Positions 30,109 through 38,100 of a stretch of 64,000 nt of DNA are shown here, piece after piece (positions within the stretch are counted from its first letter, which is position 1; the number at the start of each line of letters is the position of its first letter). Location: the NCBI RefSeq assembly GCF_006757745.1, contig NZ_AP019740.1:806001-870000 (forward strand). The letters are read 5' to 3'. The stretch comes from Acinetobacter radioresistens DSM 6976 = NBRC 102413 = CIP 103788. Lineage in GTDB: Bacteria; Pseudomonadota; Gammaproteobacteria; Pseudomonadales; Moraxellaceae. The notes under the pieces were generated by a model, which was given only the letters and a program-made list of their open reading frames with translations, ran no database searches and was not told the origin of the DNA. The position numbers and the translations under genes were made by a program.

Positions 30109-32644
30109 ATTTTTAGAGCATGGCAAAGGGTCAGCTGCACATGCTTCCGCATACCTTTTAGAGCGACTTGATCATCGTGGAAATGTTCGTGCAGGTGTTC
30201 AGGTTTTACTGGGCGATGCCACCACATTCAATGCTATTTGTCATGCGAGTCCACACCTATGGAAATATACGAGTGGAGTCATCGCTTGGTCCAAAGATGA
30301 TGATCCGACTGATGCTCAGATTATGGAAGTTTTAACGGACTTTGAGGAGCATTCATTTGCAGGATTGGAACAATCACAGTATCACCTATTTGCTGTGTTA
30401 CACACAGATGATGATGGCTCAAAGCACATTCATGTTTTAGCACCACGGCTCGACATTCAAAGCGGGAAATCACTCAATATTGCTCCCCCTGGGCATGAAA
30501 AACACTTTGATGCATTAAGAGATTACTTCAATACAAAATATCAGTGGTCACGGCCAGATGATTTGCTTTTGATGCAGACCACACAGGAGCCAAATCATGT
30601 GGCCAAAATCAATGCACAAGCTGAAAAACTCTACGCAAGGGAAGACTTTATTGCACTTACAAAAAAACAGTTTTGCAAGACGATTGATAATCACGTCAAA
30701 ACGCTGTTAAAGACACAAACAATTCAAAACAGAGCGGATATTGTCAAATGTATATCGCAACTCAAAGCTGTTAAGTCCGTTGACCAAAGCAAAGAGTATT
30801 TAGCAGTTGAACTTATCAACGGAAAAACACACAGACTCAGAGGTGATTTTTATCATGAACAATTCGAAATTGGACTTTATTCAGAGCGTCTCCGAGCAGC
30901 AGCAGAAAGCCGAAAAGCTCCAAATGAGCTTGCAGCAGCTCTCTCAGACGCTGATCAATTTCGAGAAACTTATAGAGCAAAGCGAGCAGCCTATAATCGA
31001 AAGCACTACGCTTTTGCACAGCGTACAGGGGACGACAATAGCATTGGAAATGCATCTCAACTCATTTTTGAAAGAGATAGGGAATCTATCACCCCAAGCC
31101 ATACAAACACTGACAGAGGACTACACAGCACAAATCAATCAACTCCAGTCTCAACTTGCCAATATAGATATTGCGGAAGTTTCAAAAGTGAAATCGAGCA
31201 TAGATTCATTTTCAATATCAATTCAAGAATTACAGACCAAAATAAACACCCAATTGCAGAAGATCTCAATAGACCAACCCAGCTTACAAAAGAGTATTCA
31301 AGTCCAGATACAGCAAGCGATCGCCAACCAAAGCAAGCCGATAGAGAGCAGTATAGCGATGTTGATTACGGAAAAACTGGATACGCAAAAAGCGACATAC
31401 ATGTTGGGTGGGGGGATCTTGATTGGACTGCTGAGTCTTTTAATCGCTTTATTTACGGCTTATCAAACAGGTACAAACGTCAATACCATCAAAGCACAAC
31501 AACAGGTGATTCAACAGAATTCAGAATCAATCACCGCCCAAATCGAGTATTTGAAGAGATTACAAAGGTAAGTCATGCAGACCGAAATAGATCAATATTT
31601 GATAGAACAAACAAACTTATTGCAACAACAAAACAGCTTGTTAGCAGAACAAAACGAAGCCTTGAGCAAACAGGTCAGTTCATTAAAAAGCATTTTGATC
31701 AGCTACAACGAAGTAGAGCAGCGTTTAGTGAAGAAAATCGAGACATTGAATATAGAGAAAGAAGCTCAAACCGCTTTGATTTCAGCAATGAAAGCAGAAC
31801 TTTCAAATTTAGAACAGGGCGAATTTTCGGAGCAATTACAGCGAGAATTTCAAGAAAACTTGAATATCCAATTGCACAGGCAATTAACGATAGTATTAAG
31901 TCAGCTGAATTTGAAAGACACTGTCAGAAACTTAGTGCAGAGCGAATTGAGCCCTTTTCAACAGGTAATCAGCAAACAACAGATAGATTTGGAGAAAGCA
32001 CTCTCGGAAATATTGCAATTTCAGCCACCAAACGACTTTTACGAAGACTTAGAGATGCAAAGCAAGCAGATCAATATGCTTGGGGAAACTGTAGAACGCT
32101 TGATGACCTTAATCAAAAACTTGAGCAATTAGAACCTATCGTTGCTGAAATTCGATGCAAGCCAAAGCCAGCAACAGATTGGCAGCTAAGATTTGATGGA
32201 TACTATCCTGGTTATATTAGAGCTTACCAAGAGCTATCAGCACAGCAACAACAGGCTTATGAGGATAAAAAAGCGTTGTGGCTAATTGAGATCACGGAGC
32301 AAAAAACCGAAAAACTCCTAGCATACATGACGGAAGCTAGAAGACATATCAACAGTCATGACTATGAAAGAATCGCAGAAATCATCAAAAATGATGAAAG
32401 GATGCTGAACTACTTAAAATGTGATTCAATCCTCTCCCATAAAAATAATCATCTTGAAGATCAAAGAGCTTCATATCTCTCGTGCCTCAAAAACTTCGGT
32501 GAAATCAAAGAGCGAATTAAAACCTTCACATTTACTATCTATCAAAGTTCTAATGAAGCTCAATTGAAGATCACAGATATTCAACCTCAACCTGAATTAA
32601 AAACCAAACAGGAAAATGATTCGAATGCCGATTTTGATTTTTAG
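30092..32644 (+). CDS. mobA: Relaxase MobA, ColE1 MbeA-like, with overprinted genes
   Basis: The relaxase nicks oriT and leads the strand into a recipient. The first 170 residues resemble ColE1 MbeA block by block: YLLERL, KYTSGVIAW, GLEQSQYHLFAVLH, then KHIHVLAPRLDIQSGKSLN. The last holds a His-x-His motif where ColE1-type enzymes have the HEN-type metal site. Residues about 255-681 overlap two genes read in the +1 frame and are unusually rich in Arg, Ser and Asn, as expected for overprinted sequence. Total length is 850 residues, longer than MbeA. No type IV coupling or secretion genes accompany it, so transfer would need a helper. Confidence 0.9.
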   Translation: MKVHIKFLEHGKGSAAHASAYLLERLDHRGNVRAGVQVLLGDATTFNAICHASPHLWKYTSGVIAWSKDDDPTDAQIMEVLTDFEEHSFAGLEQSQYHLFAVLHTDDDGSKHIHVLAPRLDIQSGKSLNIAPPGHEKHFDALRDYFNTKYQWSRPDDLLLMQTTQEPNHVAKINAQAEKLYAREDFIALTKKQFCKTIDNHVKTLLKTQTIQNRADIVKCISQLKAVKSVDQSKEYLAVELINGKTHRLRGDFYHEQFEIGLYSERLRAAAESRKAPNELAAALSDADQFRETYRAKRAAYNRKHYAFAQRTGDDNSIGNASQLIFERDRESITPSHTNTDRGLHSTNQSTPVSTCQYRYCGSFKSEIEHRFIFNINSRITDQNKHPIAEDLNRPTQLTKEYSSPDTASDRQPKQADREQYSDVDYGKTGYAKSDIHVGWGDLDWTAESFNRFIYGLSNRYKRQYHQSTTTGDSTEFRINHRPNRVFEEITKVSHADRNRSIFDRTNKLIATTKQLVSRTKRSLEQTGQFIKKHFDQLQRSRAAFSEENRDIEYRERSSNRFDFSNESRTFKFRTGRIFGAITARISRKLEYPIAQAINDSIKSAEFERHCQKLSAERIEPFSTGNQQTTDRFGESTLGNIAISATKRLLRRLRDAKQADQYAWGNCRTLDDLNQKLEQLEPIVAEIRCKPKPATDWQLRFDGYYPGYIRAYQELSAQQQQAYEDKKALWLIEITEQKTEKLLAYMTEARRHINSHDYERIAEIIKNDERMLNYLKCDSILSHKNNHLEDQRASYLSCLKNFGEIKERIKTFTFTIYQSSNEAQLKITDIQPQPELKTKQENDSNADFDF
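30855..31571 (+). CDS. MobB/MbeB-like coiled-coil membrane protein nested in mobA
   Basis: This 238-residue frame lies wholly inside mobA, one base out of frame. GAGGTGA eight bases before the ATG and an uninterrupted length argue that it is real. Residues about 1-175 are Gln/Lys/Ser-rich coiled coil. A hydrophobic segment (MLGGGILIGLLSLLIALFTA) near residue 185-205 should span the membrane, and a short helix follows. ColE1 has mbeB nested in mbeA in the same way; MbeB is thought to attach the relaxosome to the membrane. The stop TAA is three bases before the next nested start. Confidence 0.85.
   Translation: MNNSKLDFIQSVSEQQQKAEKLQMSLQQLSQTLINFEKLIEQSEQPIIESTTLLHSVQGTTIALEMHLNSFLKEIGNLSPQAIQTLTEDYTAQINQLQSQLANIDIAEVSKVKSSIDSFSISIQELQTKINTQLQKISIDQPSLQKSIQVQIQQAIANQSKPIESSIAMLITEKLDTQKATYMLGGGILIGLLSLLIALFTAYQTGTNVNTIKAQQQVIQQNSESITAQIEYLKRLQR
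31575..32132 (+). CDS. MobD/MbeD-like coiled-coil protein nested in mobA
   Basis: This second nested gene encodes 185 residues in the same +1 frame as the MobB-like gene, three bases after its stop (TAAGTCATG) and with AAAGGTAAG before the ATG, so the two are coupled. The product is a Gln/Leu/Glu-rich coiled coil from residue 5 to 75 and again toward the end. ColE1 mbeD occupies the same relative place inside mbeA. Its exact role there is unclear. Confidence 0.82.
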   Translation: MQTEIDQYLIEQTNLLQQQNSLLAEQNEALSKQVSSLKSILISYNEVEQRLVKKIETLNIEKEAQTALISAMKAELSNLEQGEFSEQLQREFQENLNIQLHRQLTIVLSQLNLKDTVRNLVQSELSPFQQVISKQQIDLEKALSEILQFQPPNDFYEDLEMQSKQINMLGETVERLMTLIKNLSN

Positions 32645-32842
32645 GAAAACCTAGCAGTGAAGCAAGCTACTAGTGCATACGATTATGCGGTTGTCGATGT
32701 AGGCAATAATCGTTACATCATTAGTTTAATTCTTTAAGAAAATGGTTTGATATCAGCTGATCCTAAACAGTAACGTAAACAACCGATCTCTAAATCGAAT
32801 AACTCACTCAGGTTTTGAAATGTAAAACTTTAGACCATTATT

Positions 32843-32873
32843 AAAAAGCCTTGGTACTGCCAAGGCTTTTTTT
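32843..32873. terminator. Bidirectional terminator between mobA and dnaC-like gene
   Basis: AAAAAGCCTTGG/CCAAGGCTTTTT stem around TACTG. It ends the mob operon and the convergent replication operon. Confidence 0.92.
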
Positions 32874-32874
32874 G

Positions 32875-33621
32875 CTACTTCATTCTGTAGTCAGACCAAT
32901 AACAAGGCAAAGTGATTAATTGATTTTCATGTAATCTTGACCAAAGCCTCATACCTAAATCAGTCTCAAGCGCATCAAGGACAAAATTAGAAATAATCAT
33001 AGTTGGCTTCATCATGTCATAGCGTTTGTATAGCACTTTATGAACAAGTTCTAAACGAGATGAATGACGATCATGTAGCCCATATTCATCTAAGACGAGT
33101 AAATCAAAATCAGCAAAAAATTGAATCCATTGCTCCTCAGATTGGTCTTCAATACTCCATGAATTCATAATGGTTTTTGCTATCTGAGCACTCGTTATAT
33201 AACGAGATGACATTTTGGTTTTATAGATAACATTGCGAATGATCGCTGATCCTAGGTGCGTTTTTCCAGTACCTGGTGTGCCATAAAGGATAAGGTTGGA
33301 TTTCGATCCGTTTAATAATTGCTGTGTGAAATTCTGACAGCATTCGACAACTTGCTGCTGTTCAATAGTACTAGCACTATAATTAGAAAAACCACATTCC
33401 AAGTAGCGTTGATTTAGTCCTGAGCTATGAATACGGTGTTGTAACAACTTTTGCTGTAACTCTTCCTTGTGTTCTCTATTCGTTTGTTCAAGATTTTCTT
33501 TCGCACAGACTTTGCACACTTGATGACTACCTATTTTTATTAATGGATAGCCATGTTTTGTACAGAGGGTGCTTAAAACTTCCTTAGGAGTTTTTAAAAG
33601 ATCAATTCCTATATTCATCAT
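32875..33621 (-). CDS. DnaC/IstB-like AAA+ helicase loader
   Basis: The 248-residue ATPase has an N-terminal Cys pair (HQVCKVC), Walker A GTPGTGKT, Walker B LLVLDEYGL and the sensor arginines of the DnaC/IstB clade. Phage and plasmid members load DnaB helicase onto an origin. It is the last gene of a three-gene minus-strand operon, six bases after the DUF1376-like gene. The pairing is typical of phage replication modules, so the element probably replicates after excision. Confidence 0.88.
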   Translation of the reverse strand: MMNIGIDLLKTPKEVLSTLCTKHGYPLIKIGSHQVCKVCAKENLEQTNREHKEELQQKLLQHRIHSSGLNQRYLECGFSNYSASTIEQQQVVECCQNFTQQLLNGSKSNLILYGTPGTGKTHLGSAIIRNVIYKTKMSSRYITSAQIAKTIMNSWSIEDQSEEQWIQFFADFDLLVLDEYGLHDRHSSRLELVHKVLYKRYDMMKPTMIISNFVLDALETDLGMRLWSRLHENQLITLPCYWSDYRMK

Positions 33622-33627
33622 CTACTC

Positions 33628-34158
33628 CTAAATCCATTTTCGATTAATCGGTTTTTCTTCATTTTTATCATCCTTCCTTTGAGATGAAGATGAAGATGAA
33701 GATGAAGATGAAGATGAAGGTAAAGGTAAAGGTGAAGGTGAAGGGCATTCTTTAAGTAATGCTTGTGCATTGCTAGAGCACTCCGAATCTGATGCATCAG
33801 CATTACTTGAGCTTTTATTCCAACGAGCTTGTGCTGCTAATTTCCCACGTTCAGATTTCATCTTTTGATTGAGAATAGCTTGTTCTTTTAATGTAGTGAT
33901 GTAGTTAGATTGAATAAATCCATTTACTTCTTCAAAAAGATTCAGGATTTTTAATGTAGTTATTAGGCTCTTGGTTTTAGGACTAGTTAGTTTGGTCACA
34001 CTCATCAAAATGTTGGGTTCACTTGGTATAGGACCATTCTTCCAAAAGTCCATCATGAGAAAAAGGGTAGCACCCACTTGTTCGCTCGAAAGTCGAGTAA
34101 ATTTCGCTTGAAGATCACCAATATACAGTGGCATCCAAATTGTTGCGTCAGTATTCAT
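33628..34158 (-). CDS. DUF1376/YdaU-like replication protein with poly-Ser tail
   Basis: The first 75 residues (WMPLYIGDLQAKFTRLSSEQVGA, then LFLMMDFWKNGPIP) match the DUF1376 family, found beside DnaC-like loaders in phages and often described as primosome-related. The C-terminal part is a Lys/Arg-rich stretch followed by a proline/serine tract with twelve serines in a row. That tract is encoded by a hexanucleotide repeat. The ATG at 34158 has a weak ribosome binding site. Confidence 0.8.
   Translation of the reverse strand: MNTDATIWMPLYIGDLQAKFTRLSSEQVGATLFLMMDFWKNGPIPSEPNILMSVTKLTSPKTKSLITTLKILNLFEEVNGFIQSNYITTLKEQAILNQKMKSERGKLAAQARWNKSSSNADASDSECSSNAQALLKECPSPSPLPLPSSSSSSSSSSSSQRKDDKNEEKPINRKWI
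33683..33742. repeat. Hexanucleotide repeat (GATGAA)6 plus degenerate units
   Basis: Six perfect GATGAA units (33683-33718) are followed by GGTAAA/GGTGAA variants to 33742. They encode the Ser/Pro tract of the DUF1376-like protein. Six-base units change length without shifting the frame. Confidence 0.93.
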
Positions 34159-34164
34159 TTTGAA

Positions 34165-34198
34165 CCTACAAAAGGTAGGGGCATTTCAAACATGCCCC
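34165..34198 (-). other. Two small hairpins between replication genes
   Basis: CCTAC/GTAGG (34165-34179) and GGGGCAT/ATGCCCC (34178-34198) are alternative stems between two genes of the operon. There is no T run, so termination is doubtful; processing or translational control is possible. Confidence 0.4.
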
Positions 34199-34207
34199 AG
34201 AAGAGAA

Positions 34208-34477
34208 TTAAGAAAATATTTTTAAAAAAAGTATACGAGCCGTTTGTATGAGATCTTCTAAGTCGTATACGGTGAAATCATTGGTAATGGGATAGTTTTC
34301 ACATAAACGATCAGCCCAAAGACGAAGGGCTTGATGATCATTGAAGCAGCTATTTACTTTGAGCTTAGTAGCCAAACGATCTAAACGAGGGATTTCAAAC
34401 TCAGTGATAATATGATTTGCCATTGCATCGGCAGCTTCACATACGACGACACCATCAAATACTGATTTATCAAACAT
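34208..34477 (-). CDS. Small hypothetical protein, first gene of replication operon
   Basis: The 89-residue protein is helical and acidic with no signal or membrane segment. I recognise no family. The start at 34477 has a perfect CAGGAG upstream; the frame runs back to 34513 but gives an unlikely N-terminus. Being first in the operon with the DUF1376-like and DnaC-like genes, it may take part in replication or its control. Confidence 0.65.
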   Translation of the reverse strand: MFDKSVFDGVVVCEAADAMANHIITEFEIPRLDRLATKLKVNSCFNDHQALRLWADRLCENYPITNDFTVYDLEDLIQTARILFLKIFS

Positions 34478-34595
34478 GGTGAATCTCCTGACAGCCAGAA
34501 TTAGGCAGTACAAGGAAATAGGGATTTCGTTTAGATTTTATTTTCTTTATCATTGGTAAGTACCTCATGATTTACGTCTTGGTGGTATCTCAGGC

Positions 34596-34649
34596 TTGTT
34601 TGCACGACTTATGGTTCACTTTGGCGAGAGAGGTATAAGTTGTTTGCAC
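34596..34649. repeat. TTGTTTGCAC direct repeats in divergent promoter region
   Basis: TTGTTTGCAC occurs at 34596-34605 and 34640-34649, 44 bases apart (about four helical turns), flanked by CAGGC-type bases. It could be an operator pair or origin iterons for the replication operon. Confidence 0.45.
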
Positions 34650-34757
34650 AGGCCTGAATTTTTTGTTCTTCGTAAAATATATGGGGAATTATCTGCAGCT
34701 ATGGCATAATCAACCTCATAAAAAGTACTAGGAAAGTAGGAAAATTTATTCCTTAGA

Positions 34758-34779
34758 CGTAAATTATCATAATTTTACG
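34758..34779. promoter_or_regulatory. Candidate operator, CGTAAA-N10-TTTACG
   Basis: This inverted repeat lies 40 bases before the small Cro-like regulator gene and would suit a dimeric helix-turn-helix repressor. The gap 34478-34818 has no gene. Confidence 0.45.
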
Positions 34780-34818
34780 GGATTTCAAGTATTTTTTACT
34801 ATTTAACTAGGAAAAAGT

Positions 34819-35025
34819 ATGATTAAGTCGAACTTGGCTGTATTGTTAGCTGAAAGAAAAATGCGTGTTGCAGATCTTGTAAAAGAGACAGGTATTAATA
34901 AAAGTACGCTTTATAAACTGTATAACGACGAGTCCGTTCGTATAGATTTTGAGACGATTGATAAGATTTGTACTGCTTTAGAAGTAGAAGTGGGAGAGTT
35001 ATTGATTTATATAAAATATGAGTAG
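34819..35025 (+). CDS. Small Cro/CI-type helix-turn-helix regulator
   Basis: The 68-residue protein is little more than an XRE helix-turn-helix (LAVLLAERKMRVADLVKETGINKSTLYKLYND, then FETIDKICTALEVEVGELL). AGGAAAAAG precedes the ATG. It stands between the minus-strand replication operon and the plus-strand helicase-nuclease gene, 165 bases before the latter, so it may repress either one. Small regulators of this type often guard toxic defence genes. Confidence 0.88.
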   Translation: MIKSNLAVLLAERKMRVADLVKETGINKSTLYKLYNDESVRIDFETIDKICTALEVEVGELLIYIKYE

Positions 35026-35190
35026 CTTTTTATTTATATTATTAAGATTCATATTAAATATAGTTGTTAATTTTCTGATCTACCTCAAATGAATTGCTCA
35101 TTAGTATCCATACTAAATAATTAAGTGGGGATTAGAAGTTTTGATATATGATTTATTGTAACTGTTAGATCATCAGGAAGTATTTTTAGC

Positions 35191-38100
35191 ATGAAGGATG
35201 TAATTGCAAATATTCTGCATACTCAACCTAATTTAACGGGAAGGGAAATTGCTAAAATTCTTGGTGTTGAAAAGAAGGAGGTAAATTCCTTCCTTGATAA
35301 AAATCAAGAATATTTTTTCAAAGATGACAATTTTAGATGGTCAATAATTTCTTCCATATCCGAAATAGAAGTACCTAAGAAAGTAGAAAATTTGATTATG
35401 CAGCATGAACATGAAATTAGTAATTTTGCTAAGAATAGGCTGATCCAATTATTGGACTATGTATCTCATCAAGCTGAGGATACTCAAAAAATTCAATATG
35501 AAATTAATGGTAATAGATTTTATTCCTATGATCTTAAAAAACTTCGTGGTTTAAAGATTCTGAATGATAGTGATTGGTGGTTTCAAATTGAACGCTTACA
35601 ACTTCAATCGATGCCTATACCATCTAAACAACTGTCTTTGCACATCCATGTTGAAACTGAAAAAGTACCGACTTTTAATTATGCTAGTTTAAATAAGCTA
35701 GTATCTTTTAAGCGAGTTGATCACTTGCGATTAGCTTACTTTTTAGTGGCAAATGATTTGATCACTAAAATTGGCATAATTCAGAAGTTGTTTAAAGAAT
35801 TTGAAAATTATCGAAATAATTGGGAACTTTGGAAACAAGACAATGATGAGATTAAAAAATCCATTATTGTTTATGACAAATTATTCTCTTGGAATACTGC
35901 AATTAACCTAGGTGGAACAGGCGATGGTGAGGAAATTGTTGCAGGTTTTGGTTTAGTTGATTGGGTACTTCCTACTACTCAAAAATCTTATTCATATCCT
36001 TTAATTACTATTCCTTTAGAAATGGAAATAGAAAAAAATGGATTAATACGTGTAGGTGCTAAAGATACACGTGCCAATATCGAAATGGATGCCATTTTAT
36101 TAGAGGATGATATACCCACTTCAGGGCAAGTGAAATTAGCTTTAAAAGAAAACTTAGATAATGGGCGTTCACTAGCATTATTTGAAGGAGAAACATATTC
36201 AGATCTAGTCGAAGCCTTTGTTGCTAATATCTTCTCAAGAGGAACAATTGTTGAGGCAGAGAATAGAGCGATACCATCTAAGAACTTAACAGTGACATTA
36301 ACATCGGTACTGTTTAGTCGCCCTAAAAGAAATTCTATTTTAAGTGATGATATTGAGTTATTAAAAACTAGGCTTAATGATCCATCAGTAATTATACCTG
36401 AACAACCTTTATCATTAGTGACAGAGTTAAGTAATAATATTAATAAAAAGGAGACTTACAGTTTTAGGGGGCGTTCTGGAACTGAAGGATTTGGATCAAA
36501 AGTTGAAGAGCTTTATTTCCCACTGCCTTATAACAAAGAACAAATTACTATTGTTCAGAACCTGCTAACTAGCAGTGGTGTAGTGGTGCAAGGTCCGCCA
36601 GGTACGGGTAAAACACATAGCATTGCAAATATTATCTGCCATTATTTGGCGAATGGAAAAAAAGTACTAGTAACTGCACAGCAGTCACATGTTCTGAAAA
36701 CAGTACATGAGAAGATTCCTGATGAGTTAAAACCTTTAGTAGTTAGTAGAATTGGCTCAAGTAAAGAAAGTAAAAATCAGCTTGAATCTTCAATTGATCT
36801 GATTGTCCAAAAGATTACTCAGATGAATGTTGGTGAGGTTCAAAGAACGATTGAAGTTTTAAAACAACAAGTGGATCATAATCATCATGAAATGGCTTTG
36901 ATTGATCGAGAAATATATAACTTTGCAGAAAAGCATTATCAGAATATTGAGGTAGATGGTAATAAAAAATTACCTATGGATATCGTGAAGACGGTATTAG
37001 AAAGTAGAGCATCCTATGAATGGTTTACCGACCAATTAACTTTAGAGAATAAAGACCAGTTTCCTTTTTCCCAGATTGAATTGATTCAACTGAGAGACTC
37101 AAGGAAGAAAATAGGTACAGATTTACCATTCATAAATTATGGCTCTCTGCCAGTTCCTGAGAGATTATTAGATTCGACGAGTCTAAAAAAATTAAGTGAA
37201 TTCTTAAAAGAAAAGGATGAGATTGAGGAATTCTTAAAGAAAAATGACAAACATAGTTTCAAGGAAATTACTTCTGAAGTAGAAATTAATGAGCTAAGAG
37301 ATTGGTTAAAGATTTATCTGGAAGATCTAAATCTTGTTCTTGATCATGCAGAACCATGGTTATTGAGTTATTTCAAAAAGATAAATTCAGAAGATAAGGG
37401 TATGGAGCTGGATATCTATACGAACCTTATTCAAGAAGTTCAACCTTTAGTGGAATACAGAAAATCGCTATTAACTGATCCCATAGAGCTGAATTTTGAG
37501 ATACAACCAAACTCAAAAGAATACCAAGCTGTTCAACGTGCTGTTGATATAGGTAAGCCATTTAATTGGTATCATTTTGGTACTGCTGAATTACAAGAAT
37601 TATTTAAGTCAATTAAAGTTTCTGGAAAATATCCTGATACATCAGATGAGTGGAAAAGAGTTAAAGAATATATTGATAGAAGGCAAACTCTTAATGTTTT
37701 TATGAGTAAATGGAATAGTATTGCAGCACAATTAGATATCCCTTTAATCGAGTTAAATAATCGTGGTATTGATGAAATATTAAAAGAGTTCACGCAGCTC
37801 ATCATTAGAACCCAAAAATGCCTAGATTTGAAAAATAAGTATTTGGATGTATTTAGTGCCAATTATCTAAAAGTTTTTAGTAGAGCTAAATCTTTTGATT
37901 TCTATGGATTACCTAAAAATATTGATGACTTGATTCAATTATTAGGTCAGAAGTTAAAAATATTTAATTTAGAAGTCTATCAACAGCAACTGGCTGATCA
38001 AATACTTTATTTATCAGAGTTTGATAATAAAATATCAAATCAGTTGAAAAAAATTGTGTCCCAGGTTGATTCAGATTCGCTATATGAAAATGAATTAAGA

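Noticed and set aside
32657..32737. 26-codon frame with GTG start after mobA
   Set aside because: No ribosome binding site and no known relative; possibly a remnant of a longer gene, but not supportable.
33683..33742. Hexamer repeat considered as a CRISPR-like or iteron array
   Set aside because: Units are contiguous without spacers and lie in frame inside a coding tail.
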